The notes beneath the pieces were generated by a model that saw only the letters and a program-made list of their open reading frames with translations, was not told where the DNA came from and did no database searches. A stretch of 64,000 nucleotides of DNA from an uncultured Dehalococcoidia bacterium (GTDB lineage: Bacteria; Chloroflexota; Dehalococcoidia; Lucifugimonadales; CATQGZ01), in NCBI GenBank assembly GCA_958295685.1, contig OY282365.1, positions 2,170,001 to 2,234,000 on the forward strand, in the 5' to 3' direction. Positions 35,901 to 43,557 of this stretch are shown piece by piece; position 1 is the stretch's first letter; every line of letters begins with the position of its first letter. A program made the position numbers and the translations under genes.

Positions 35901-37559
35901 AATGGCATCCATTGATGCGCGCAACGCAATCTGCTCGTAGTCCGCTCGGCAAGCCACTGATTCCTGTTGGCATTTTGCCCTCTCCACTAGCGCCTCCAAC
36001 CATCGTGAGATGGCAGCCATAGGAAGCATCAGTCTGTCACCGTACAATCGGATGTACAGCTGATCGAGTTTGGCGAGCCGAGTGCGGCTCAGCGCGCTAT
36101 GGTGGAGCCAATTGGACAACCCTTCATAAACAGATGCCCAGCGCTCAAGGGCATCCCAAGCTATCTGATCCTCCCGGGTTAGCTCCCTTGGTGGATACAA
36201 GACTTCCTGTATCTTCCGTAACTTGCAACCTTGATCAGGAACAATCCTGTGGTCTCGGAGAGCCGAGTACAACTGGACACGCAATCGATTGCTGTGCTCC
36301 GAGTCACCGGCCTCTCTTCTACGCGGCATGGCATCCAAATGCCTAGCAGGGTCATCTCTTGTCGAGAGCCGTGGCAGAGCGTCTGCAACCATCTCCGCCG
36401 CTGCGTCGATCAGTTCTTCGTTGTATACGCCGGACAGCAGGTTCTGTCGGTCTTCGTTAGTCTTCCAGGGCGCATTCAGGATTCCGGCTACTAAGCTCGT
36501 TGTCATGGTAGGGAAGTATGCCCAGAATCGACCCGGATCGCTGAGTCGTTCAATAGGCGCTGCCCACGAAATCTTAACCTCACTTGCGTTGTCCAAGGTT
36601 CTGCTGTCACTTTTGGCGTCAGAAGAAAGCTGATGAACGCGTGTGGTGAGCATCCAATTGGTGGTGTTGCCTGCGTCGTCAAGTCGATACTGGTCGTCTT
36701 CACGACTCAGGCTAATTGCTCGGACATCATTCTGACTATCATCCTGTAACTCAAGTCGTGATACGTGATCGACGAAGAGAAGGAATTCAGGTGGAAAATC
36801 TTTGATCTGCTTCGAAAGGCGCTCATGCGCTCCGGGCTTTAGTGGGAGGCGAACAATGTTATTTGCCCAACCCATCATCAGTTGGCGTAGAATTTTATCT
36901 GATTCCATCTCAGGAGATGGGTCAATGGACTCTGGCAGCCTCAAGACCGGATAGCGTTCGACGCTAGGTGCAATAGGTCGTATGAGCTTAGCAGCCTTCG
37001 TACGGTCGAATCGGAATGATCCGGAACGGCTAAGGAACTCGGGCGTGTCGGAAACGCCGAGAACTGACTTGAAGCCCAACCCAAATCGGCCAATCTCGGT
37101 GGTCCCTCGCTTGCTGGACAGCTGAGAGAACATGAGCGCCCTCACTCCGTCGAAATCGATGGGCCGCCCATCGTCTGCACAGTAGAGGTGCGTTGGGGTT
37201 AGTCTGAGCCAAATGCGCCCGCGCTGTGACTCTGCAAGAGCATCCGCACTGTTCTGCACCAGTTCGAACAGCTGACGGTTCGCATAGCCACCACTTGATA
37301 TGTTCTCTTCGACATTAGCGTGCTCGTCCACCAGGTTAGGTTGGTTACGATAGGCTTCCAGAGACTTCTCGCACTCTTCGCGGATATAGTTCCCTATGGG
37401 CTCGTTTGGTCCGGCCCAATCGGAGCGCGAAGGGCGCTTTTCGCTTAGAGACGCTGGCTGCGGTGTAGTTCTCTTCTGGGTCGCGATGGCCTCGGCCTCG
37501 CGCCTTCGGCGGCGGCTCCGTCTTCTTTGTTTTTGGCTTCGCTTCTTAGGTTTAGCCAT
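32982..37559 (-). CDS. Sacsin-like ATPase fused to SF2 DEAH helicase (candidate defence protein)
   Basis: One gene of 1525 residues. Residues 1-35 are very basic. A GHKL/sacsin-type ATPase follows: ELVQNSADA at 99-107 (N box with Asn103), CADDGRPI at 127-134, IGRFGLGFKSV at 156-166. A middle of about 800 residues has no motif I recognise beyond sacsin-like spacing. The C-terminus is a full SF2 helicase of the type III restriction/UvrB group: motif I MPTGSGKT at 1142-1149, DEAH at 1251-1254, LTATPYRG, LIFATS, GFDAPRT and QMIGRGLRG from 1482. I see no nuclease domain. It stands alone, with GC visibly lower than its neighbours, which suggests transfer. ATPase-helicase fusions of this size are common among anti-phage proteins; I know of no named system with exactly this layout. 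Confidence 0.85.
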   Translation of the reverse strand: MAKPKKRSQKQRRRSRRRRREAEAIATQKRTTPQPASLSEKRPSRSDWAGPNEPIGNYIREECEKSLEAYRNQPNLVDEHANVEENISSGGYANRQLFELVQNSADALAESQRGRIWLRLTPTHLYCADDGRPIDFDGVRALMFSQLSSKRGTTEIGRFGLGFKSVLGVSDTPEFLSRSGSFRFDRTKAAKLIRPIAPSVERYPVLRLPESIDPSPEMESDKILRQLMMGWANNIVRLPLKPGAHERLSKQIKDFPPEFLLFVDHVSRLELQDDSQNDVRAISLSREDDQYRLDDAGNTTNWMLTTRVHQLSSDAKSDSRTLDNASEVKISWAAPIERLSDPGRFWAYFPTMTTSLVAGILNAPWKTNEDRQNLLSGVYNEELIDAAAEMVADALPRLSTRDDPARHLDAMPRRREAGDSEHSNRLRVQLYSALRDHRIVPDQGCKLRKIQEVLYPPRELTREDQIAWDALERWASVYEGLSNWLHHSALSRTRLAKLDQLYIRLYGDRLMLPMAAISRWLEALVERAKCQQESVACRADYEQIALRASMDAIQTAVLIPKPVRENSDLGAIVLTADGKWVRPDPDAVRLGEGNVYHTSKLVHPQLQEDSETMRALKELGIKAASSETEFQDFASSVLGIAARNSDQSQDDTTWRRFWPLAREAGESAASEEIRSHYDWRETLRVYTIGGKWRTLFCALLPGRIVPADGSRDRDVTIDTQFHSADLPLIEQLGAVDVPRSGHQLSRNQNADFTGRCRTEFTKVALREQGSSPWSNMLNFRKPTTSGPLDVLEELSEEGRALYTWDLLLSGDTYERWTMRHDTQKMYGNRDFESPALEALRQHGRIRTEDGIHHLSTALESPPNQKVLSALLKHPQSNKIREAFKIKTYAPGRIRPIGEDDPIPLIDIWPGLRSHPSAQQASLELIRCDRLEVDQIDNAPVEPDCAVRDGVVYLTRKDDEGEELRSILREIDLRLTADQIEEAVRHQTSHDVQTERDEVRGCSTDAERLLKAVGETELLRRLPGSLVKILDGTSGRLTGVQAAEAAIATFHTGALREYRDALAHLDPPQQWAGSNKAVEFVRSLGFGDEWAGQRNARRDPYIEVEGPYSLPQLHDYQRKVVENVKDLIQSNGAVRGRRGLISMPTGSGKTRVAVQAIVEAIREKRLRGGILWVADRDELCEQAVQAWRQVWSSEGTEETKLRISRMWAGQPKPLPTSDMHVIVATIQTLAAKIARQPDSYEFLADFKLLVFDEAHRSVAPTFTSAMEELGLTRWSWRRASEPLLIGLTATPYRGHDEQETDRLVKRYGANRLDKDTFKSNDPEDVIRELQNMRILAQADHATIEGGQFSLSEEELRQYIQTPWWLPRSVESRIADDTNRTRRIVKAYMDHIHSVDSDWPTLIFATSVEHSKTIAAFLTTRGVQARAVSADTDTYSRRSIVDEFRSGDIKVLVNYGIFREGFDAPRTRAIIVARPVYSPNLYFQMIGRGLRGEKNGGNDRCLILNVKDNIDNFQGKLAFSELDWLWA

Positions 37560-37606
37560 CAGTCGCTCCTCAACGCATCAGCCACGATATGCGACAACCC
37601 CCGCGG

Positions 37607-38824
37607 TCAGGCCGTGAGGCCGAACGACTTTCCTGCCAGGTCGGCTATGTAGCGGCCTATTCCCAGCGAGGACGTGGCCCCGGGGGAGGGCGCGTTCAGG
37701 ACGTGGACCGCGTCCTCGCTCTGCGCGATGCTGAAGTCCTGGAGGAGCCGCCCTCTCCGGTCGACGGCCTGGGCCCTCACGCCGGCGCCGGGTTCGTGGA
37801 GGTCTCGACCTTCGATTTCGGGCACCAGCTTTCGGAGTGACTTGACGAATGCGGTCTTCACGCGGGATCGGTATACCTCGTGGACGCCGGTCTTCCAGTG
37901 GGAAGCGGACATCCGCCAGAAGCCCGGGTACGCCGCCATCTCCAGGGCGTCGCGGATGTTGAAGCCGGACTTGCGGTAGCCCTCGCGGGCGAGGGCCAAG
38001 ACGGCGTTTGGGCCCGCCTCCACGCTGCCGCCTATCCGCTTCGTGAAGTGCACTCCGAGGAAGGGCAGGCCGGGATCTGGAACGGGGTATATCAGCCCGC
38101 GCACTAGGGACGTGCGCTCGGGCACGAGCGAGAAGTATTCGCCCCGAAATGGGATTATCCGGACGCCTATGTCGACTCCCATCATGCCGGCGACGCGGTC
38201 GGCGTGCAGTCCGGCGCAGTTGATCACCCCGCGGGCGGACATTACGCCAGAGTTCGTCTCCAGGTAGAGCCTGCCGTCCCGGCGCGTTATCGAGAGCAGC
38301 GCGGCGCCGGTCATGAGCTCACCGCCGGCGGCCACGAGGTCGGATGCGTACGAGCGAGAGACGGCCGAGAAGTCGATGATTCCGGTGTTGGGAGAGAAGA
38401 TGGCCTTGACTCCCGCCGCGTGCGGCTCCAGTTCGAGCAGCCGCTCCCGTCCAACGACCTCCAGCCCCTCGGCGCCGTTGGCCGTCCCGCGCCGGTGGAG
38501 CTCTTCCAGGCGCGGTATCTCCGACTCGTCGGCGGCCACTATGACCTTGCCGCACATCTCGTAGGGGATGCCCCGTTCGTCGCAGTAGGCCCTCAGCATC
38601 GCGCCGCCTGTGGAGCAGAAGTTTGCCTTCTGCGACCCTGGGGAGTAGTAGATGCCGGCGTGGATTACGCCGCTGTTGTGCCCCGTCTGGTGAGCGGCAA
38701 CCCCCGGCTCCTTCTCGAGCACGGCGACCCGCAGGTTGGGGAAGTCCCCGACCAGCTGCCGCGCGGTCGCCAGGCCGATTATGCCTCCGCCAACGACCGC
38801 TATGTCGAAGCTCGGCGAGTTCAT
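37607..38824 (-). CDS. lhgO: L-2-hydroxyglutarate oxidase (LhgO type)
   Basis: The 405-residue FAD enzyme has the dinucleotide motif VGGGIIGLATARQL at 10-23, then RVAVLEKEPGVAAHQTGHNSGVIHAGIYYSPGSQKA, a strong signature of L-2-hydroxyglutarate dehydrogenase/oxidase, and PFLGVHFTKRIGGSVEAGPNAVLALAREGY. It oxidises L-2-hydroxyglutarate to 2-oxoglutarate. I choose ATG 38824 over the frame start at 38869, which lies in a MITE fragment. It is 47 bp downstream of the sacsin-helicase start, on the same strand, with no sign of a functional link. Confidence 0.92.
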   Translation of the reverse strand: MNSPSFDIAVVGGGIIGLATARQLVGDFPNLRVAVLEKEPGVAAHQTGHNSGVIHAGIYYSPGSQKANFCSTGGAMLRAYCDERGIPYEMCGKVIVAADESEIPRLEELHRRGTANGAEGLEVVGRERLLELEPHAAGVKAIFSPNTGIIDFSAVSRSYASDLVAAGGELMTGAALLSITRRDGRLYLETNSGVMSARGVINCAGLHADRVAGMMGVDIGVRIIPFRGEYFSLVPERTSLVRGLIYPVPDPGLPFLGVHFTKRIGGSVEAGPNAVLALAREGYRKSGFNIRDALEMAAYPGFWRMSASHWKTGVHEVYRSRVKTAFVKSLRKLVPEIEGRDLHEPGAGVRAQAVDRRGRLLQDFSIAQSEDAVHVLNAPSPGATSSLGIGRYIADLAGKSFGLTA

Positions 38825-38847
38825 GCTGTCAGGCTCCGGGGAGAGCA

Positions 38848-38925
38848 GCTGGTTTTCCCACCCGCCCACCCATTTGGAAACTGGGGGCAGAGCCCCCAGA
38901 CTCCCTGCAAGAGGGGAGAGCGTGA
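38848..38925 (-). mobile_element. MITE fragment M8
   Basis: Inner part of the MITE in minus orientation (CCCACCCGCCCACCCATTTGG, then GGGGGCAGAGCCCCC and CCCTGCAAGAGGGG). Neither inverted end is kept. The rest of the 38825-39177 gap holds a short imperfect GTGGAGAGT tandem repeat at about 39066-39095. Confidence 0.6.
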
Positions 38926-39177
38926 TTCGCCAGGACGTTCAGCGGCCGGTTGGCCGCGATGCCGCCACACATGCGTTGACTGACCCTGAGATACGCGCAA
39001 GGGTTCTCTCCCGCCCCGTCTTACGTGCGCCGGCGGCCATGTTATCCCAATGGGCGGGCACTGACGAGTGGAGAGTGAGGAGTGGAGAGTGGAGTTCATA
39101 ATAGGCCAGCCACCTTCTCCGACATGCTCAGATTCTCCTGCCCGCCGGTGGGCGGTTCGTGGTAGGATGTGGCCGCC

Positions 39178-39888
39178 ATGACCGAGATACTGTGCTATGC
39201 GGACAGCTACATGCGTGAGTTCGAGGCCACTGTGGTCGAGAGGACGTCGAAGGGCGTGGTGTTGGACCGCACGGCCTTCTATCCCGGCGGCGGCGGTCAG
39301 CCGAGCGATTCGGGGGAGCTCTTCGTTGGGGGAGACTCCTACGCCGTCGGCAGGCTGTCGCGCGCAGACGGCAGACTCGTGCATGAGCTGCGCAACCCCG
39401 CTCCGGCCGAGGGGGCCGCCGTGCGGGGTGTGATCGACTGGGAGCGCCGCTACCGCCTGATGCGCACCCACACGGCGCTGCACGTGCTGTGTGGGGTCGT
39501 GTGGCGGGACTACGGGGCTCAGGTGACCGGAGGCGACATGAAGCCGCTTTCGGCAAGGATGGACTTCGAGCTGGAGCATATGTCCGCCGACTTCGCCGCC
39601 GAGGTGGAGTCCCGGGTAAACGATGAGATCAAGGCCGCCAGGGACATCGAGGTCGGCAGTCTGTCCAGGGAGGAGGCGTTCGCCAATCCCGACCTGATCC
39701 GAACGAAGATCAACCTTCTGCCGCCCGCTATCAGGGAGGTGCGCACCGTCCACATAGTCGGCCTGGATCTCCAGGCGGACGGCGGGACTCATGTCGCCAA
39801 TACGTCGGAGGTGGGCCGCGTGAGGGTAGTCGGACACGAGAGCAAGGGGCGCATCAACAAGAGGCTGCGAATCGAGATACCTGCGTAG
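39178..39888 (+). CDS. alaX: Alanyl-tRNA editing protein (AlaX, medium type)
   Basis: The 236-residue protein matches AlaXM: FYPGGGGQPSDSGEL near residue 32, the metal motif HxxxH in RTHTALHVLCG, and the second motif ADGGTHVANTSEVG. AlaX proteins hydrolyse Ser-tRNA(Ala) or Gly-tRNA(Ala) in trans. In the second motif the usual cysteine of CGGTH is aspartate here; His remains. I start at ATG 39178 rather than the GTG at 39169. It is 66 bp before the aminotransferase gene on the same strand. Confidence 0.9.
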   Translation: MTEILCYADSYMREFEATVVERTSKGVVLDRTAFYPGGGGQPSDSGELFVGGDSYAVGRLSRADGRLVHELRNPAPAEGAAVRGVIDWERRYRLMRTHTALHVLCGVVWRDYGAQVTGGDMKPLSARMDFELEHMSADFAAEVESRVNDEIKAARDIEVGSLSREEAFANPDLIRTKINLLPPAIREVRTVHIVGLDLQADGGTHVANTSEVGRVRVVGHESKGRINKRLRIEIPA

Positions 39889-39954
39889 GAATACCGTGCG
39901 GCCGTCCGTACTCACGAGAGCGCGACAGCCCCATATGAGCGAGGATGCAAATAG

Positions 39955-41166
39955 ATGACCGAGACCAGCCGGTTTAGCTACAGAGACCTTTTTTCGGAGT
40001 CCGCGCCCAAGGATCCGCCTCGGGCCGCGGCCGTGGTGAGGGCCAAGTACGACTTTGCCGTGGCATATCCCGATCCCGACTCGCTGCCGCTGGATGACCT
40101 CGTCGACTCCCTGGGGTCGGCGCTTGCCGAGGAGGGCCGCGGACTGGCGGTGTACCCTCACCAGCAGGGCTACCCACCGCTGAGGGATTACGTGGCGTCG
40201 AAGCTGGGGCGCGACCGTGAGATGAGGGTCGGCGTCGACGACATAATCCTGGCGGACGGATCGAGCCAGCCGCTTCACATGGTCATGGAGTCGCTGCTCG
40301 ATCCCGGCGACGTCGTGCTCACGGAGGAGTTCGTTTACGTCGGCACGCTGACGATGCTGAGGCGATTTCGGGCGGACATCAGAGGCGTGGAGTGCGACGA
40401 GGCCGGGCTGCTTCCCGACGCGCTGGAGGCGGCGGTCACGAGGGCGAAAGGGGAGGGCAAGAGGCCGAAGTTCATCTACACGATCCCCACGTTCCAGAAC
40501 CCTCTCGGCTGGACCATGACGCTGGAGCGCAGAGAGGCTCTGGTAGAGATAGCTCAGAGGCACGACGTTGCCGTGCTGGAGGACGATTGCTACGTGGACC
40601 TGCGGTACGACGGCGAGCCTGTGCCCGCTATCCACTCGCTCGACGACACGGGCAGGGTGATGTACGTCGGGTCGTTCTCCAAGACCATCGCGCCGGGGAT
40701 GCGTCTGGGGTATCTGACCGGAGCGCGGGAGTTGCTGGAGACGGCTAGGGCCGTCAAGAGCGGGGGCGGGGTCAACCAGTTCGCGACGCTGGCGGTGCAT
40801 CGCTACGCGGCCAGCGGGAAGCTGGACGAGCACATCGATGAGGCGGTGGGGATTCTGAGGAAGAAGAGGGACGCGATGCTGGCCGCTCTGGGCGAGAGCT
40901 TCGGCGGGGCCGCGAAGTGGAGCCGGCCGGCGGGCGGCCTGTACGTGTGGCTGGAGATGCCGGGAGAGGCCGACCTGGTTGGGGCGAGGGAAGCCGCGTT
41001 CGAGGCTGACGTGGGATACAGCGCCGGCAACTCGTTTGCGCCCGACGGGGTGTCGGGCGGCAACATGGCCCGGCTGTGCTTCGGGTACAACACGCCGGAG
41101 GAGATCCACGAGGGCGTAGGAAGGCTGGCGGACGTCTTCTCGCGCGAGGGCGTTCTGGGAGCCTGA
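39955..41166 (+). CDS. PLP-dependent aminotransferase (fold type I, 2-aminoadipate/LysN-like)
   Basis: The 403-residue enzyme begins FSYRDLFSE and has YPHQQGYPPLRDYVASKLG, DGSSQPLHMVMESLLDPGDVVLTEEFVYVG, FIYTIPTFQNPLGWTM, VLEDDCYVDLRYDG and the PLP-lysine motif SFSKTIAPGMRLGY. This is the class I/II family of 2-aminoadipate aminotransferases and of the catalytic domain of MocR regulators, but there is no DNA-binding domain. Substrate is not predictable. Confidence 0.9.
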   Translation: MTETSRFSYRDLFSESAPKDPPRAAAVVRAKYDFAVAYPDPDSLPLDDLVDSLGSALAEEGRGLAVYPHQQGYPPLRDYVASKLGRDREMRVGVDDIILADGSSQPLHMVMESLLDPGDVVLTEEFVYVGTLTMLRRFRADIRGVECDEAGLLPDALEAAVTRAKGEGKRPKFIYTIPTFQNPLGWTMTLERREALVEIAQRHDVAVLEDDCYVDLRYDGEPVPAIHSLDDTGRVMYVGSFSKTIAPGMRLGYLTGARELLETARAVKSGGGVNQFATLAVHRYAASGKLDEHIDEAVGILRKKRDAMLAALGESFGGAAKWSRPAGGLYVWLEMPGEADLVGAREAAFEADVGYSAGNSFAPDGVSGGNMARLCFGYNTPEEIHEGVGRLADVFSREGVLGA

Positions 41167-41209
41167 GGAGCGACTCCGCGGCTGCCTGGCCGCGCGGACG
41201 AGGCGGTTT

Positions 41210-41860
41210 CTAGTTGCGGCTGAGGCGATGGGTCACGTCCTTCTCCATCTCTCGCCTGATCTCCCGTGCCGAACGGTCGAGCAGGTCCAGCTCCGACCGG
41301 AGGCGCGCCGACACCGTGGGTTCTTCCAGAAGCGTCTGCTTCCGTGCCGGGTCGGCCCGGAGGGTTGCCGCGGCGAAGTAGGAGAGGGCGGCAGGCTCCG
41401 AGGGCGTGGCCACATCTCCGACCCAGCCACCCCCGAGCCCGGCGCTCAGCGCCGCGTGGGCCGCAACGGCGGTCCTGACGGACTCCAGCAGCTCATGGGT
41501 TACGCCCGGATCGGCCTCATCGTCGAGCGTCTCGACTCGCGCGGTCAGGTAAGGGGCGTGCCGGGTGATCTCCCGAATTCGGAACCGCTGCCGTCCGACG
41601 CAGGAGATCAGGAACTGCTCTCCCCGCAGATCGTCGACCTGAACGATCTCGGCGGCTGTCCCGGTGTCATGCGGCACGGCGGGGCCGCCGACTTCGGGGC
41701 CTTCCCTGATCAGGACGACTCCGAATACGGAGTCTGCGCGCAGGCAGTCCCGCAGCATCAGCTTGTAGCGGTCCTCGAATATGCGGAGAGGGAGCGAGGC
41801 GCCCGGGAACAGCACGGTGTTGAGCGGGAACAGGGGGAGAGACCGCGCTTCGGGGCTCAT
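41210..41860 (-). CDS. LON substrate-binding domain protein
   Basis: The 216-residue protein is a free-standing N-terminal domain of Lon: LPLFPLNTVLFPGASLPLRIFEDRYKLMLRDCL, then FGVVLIREG, GTAAEIVQVDD, and FLISCVGRQRFRI, with a helical tail. It lacks the AAA+ and protease parts. Such proteins are common and their role is unclear, possibly substrate recognition. It begins 8 bp after the DUF3179 stop, as third gene of the SelA-like/DUF3179 operon. Confidence 0.88.
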   Translation of the reverse strand: MSPEARSLPLFPLNTVLFPGASLPLRIFEDRYKLMLRDCLRADSVFGVVLIREGPEVGGPAVPHDTGTAAEIVQVDDLRGEQFLISCVGRQRFRIREITRHAPYLTARVETLDDEADPGVTHELLESVRTAVAAHAALSAGLGGGWVGDVATPSEPAALSYFAAATLRADPARKQTLLEEPTVSARLRSELDLLDRSAREIRREMEKDVTHRLSRN

Positions 41861-41868
41861 TCGGCGTC

Positions 41869-43557
41869 TTACTCCGCGCCCTCGTAGAGTTCGGTGTCGG
41901 GGTGGAACGCGAACCAGCCGAACCAGAAGGCGACGTGGGCGGGCAGGCGGGCGAGCGTCTGGGTCTCGTCGGCGGAGTTGACCAGCTCGTCCTCCGTCAG
42001 TGTCCAGGGCGCGCCGTCTTCGTCGTAGACCGGGCCGCCTGCACCCTCCGCGCCGGGAGAGGTAGGGTCTGGGCGGAAGACGTTCGATTCCCTGGCGTAT
42101 GCCCTGGCTTCGGAGCCCCCTCCGCCGGAGATTATGACGACGGGGACGCCGCCGACCACGTCGTTGACGACCCTTTCGCGGTTGAGGACGCGAACGGGGT
42201 ATGCCTTGTGCGCCCCTCCACGGCTGAGGGCAAGCACCTCGTCTTTGGCGTCCAGGACGCTGTCGCGCTGCCAGACGGGGAACATCGTTTTCGTATCGGC
42301 CCTGTAGTCATAGTAGATCGAGGACGGGTCCCACTCCGAGGCGTAGAAGCCGGCGGGGTATACGCCGGTCTCGTTCGAGAGCACGGTGGTGTCGGGGCGC
42401 TCGGCGAGCCACTCCTTCCAGGTGGTGGTCACCACTGGGAAGAAGTCGAGCTTCAGGCCGCTGTCGGCGAGCAGGCCGATCACCGGCTCTCCGAGGAAGG
42501 AGACCCAGAGGCTCTGGGTGGTTCGGTCGTACATCAGCTTGTTGCTGCGGTAGAGGAGGCCTGAGGTGCCGAAGGTGGTTGGCTCTCCGTCTATCTTTGC
42601 GGAATACACGATTCCGGCGCCGCAGAGTGTTCACCACATGACCGCGATGGGCTCGCCTCCGAGTGTGTCGTTGGCCATTTCGTGGGCGTTGACGATGCGG
42701 AGGGGGTACGCCCTGTGCTCCCCGTTGATGGATACTCCGAAGACACGGTCGTCCGGGTCCATGTAGTCGGCCTCGTGGGGCGGTATATTTCTGGGGTCTC
42801 TGAGGTCGGGGATTCCGTCTGGGGGCACGCCTCCCCAGGTGACCTCCGTGAGGTCGATGCGGGCGGTCTCTCCGGCGCCGCGGAGGAAGCCCGCGTACCT
42901 GGGATGTATTCGGGAGTAGACGCTCAGCTTCCAGTCGGGGTAGTCTTCGGGCGGTCTGTGGTCGTCCGCGTTCTTTCCGAGCCACTCCATCCAGAGGAAC
43001 CAGTCCCGTCCGTGGGACTGGCCTGTGAGGTCTTCAAGGGTTCGTGACAGGGCGTCGCCGGCCGTGCCGCCGAGGAATCGCAGCAGGTCGATGAGCACCG
43101 GCACCTGCGACAGGTCACGGTTCTCCGTGACCGCCGCCAGAGTCGCGTCCAGCCGTGACGAGTCCGGCCCAATCCCCGACAGCAGGTCGAACATGACGGA
43201 GTTCGAGTCGTAGCCTGCGGGCGCGGGGGTCGGCGTTGCGGGCGCGGGGGTCAGCGTCGAGGGCGCAGGTGTCGGCGTTGTGGGCGCGGGGGTCGGCGTT
43301 GTGGGCGCGGCGGTCGGTGTCGTGGGTACGGCGGTTGGTGTTGCGGGCGGGGTGGAAGCCCTGGACTCGGAGGCGGCCGCGGCCGGTGCGGTCGCCGTGG
43401 GCGCGGGGTCGGGCTCGTCGGAGCCGCAGGCCGCGGCTGTCAGGGCGGCAAGCGCGGCGAGGCACACGACGATCCAGCGGCCGGCCCGATGGCCCACCCT
43501 GTGCCTAGTCACGGGCTGTCTGCGTGTGGTATTTTCGTCGTTCATGGCGTCGTTCAT
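41869..43557 (-). CDS. DUF3179 lipoprotein, selenoprotein read through in-frame UGA (Sec309)
   Basis: The frame is open from ATG 43557 to 41869 except for one TGA at 42633-42631. Before it the protein has a lipoprotein signal (LAALAALTAAAC), a Pro-Thr-Ala linker of about 60 residues and the start of a DUF3179 domain (YPLRIVNAHEMANDTLGGEPIAVMW). After it comes TLCGAGIVYSAKIDG in the same frame, then the rest of the domain. Relatives have Y-C-P-L-C-G/N-T-A-I-V at this place, so UGA aligns with the first Cys of CxxC, giving UxxC (Sec309, Cys312). A hairpin suited to a bacterial SECIS follows, and tRNA-Sec is encoded at 19939. Product 562 residues. The ATG overlaps the SelA-like stop as ATGA. A redox role is implied; the substrate is unknown. 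Confidence 0.85.
42598..42624 (-). promoter_or_regulatory. Candidate SECIS hairpin
   Basis: Starting 15 nt after the UGA, GGAAU (42615-42611) pairs with AUUCC (42605-42601) around a CGUGU loop, extended by UGC (42624-42622) with GCA (42600-42598) across a GGCGCC bulge. Position just behind the UGA and GU in the apical loop fit bacterial SECIS elements bound by SelB. Confidence 0.6.

Noticed and set aside
38821..41109. Open frame of 762 codons on the minus strand
   Set aside because: It is antisense to alaX and the aminotransferase gene, has no recognisable domain, and ends in a MITE fragment. High GC makes such long shadow frames common.
42610..42633. DUF3179 gene as a pseudogene or frameshift
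   Set aside because: Both halves are in the same frame, there is only one stop, it falls on the conserved Cys position, and a hairpin and a tRNA-Sec support reading as selenocysteine.
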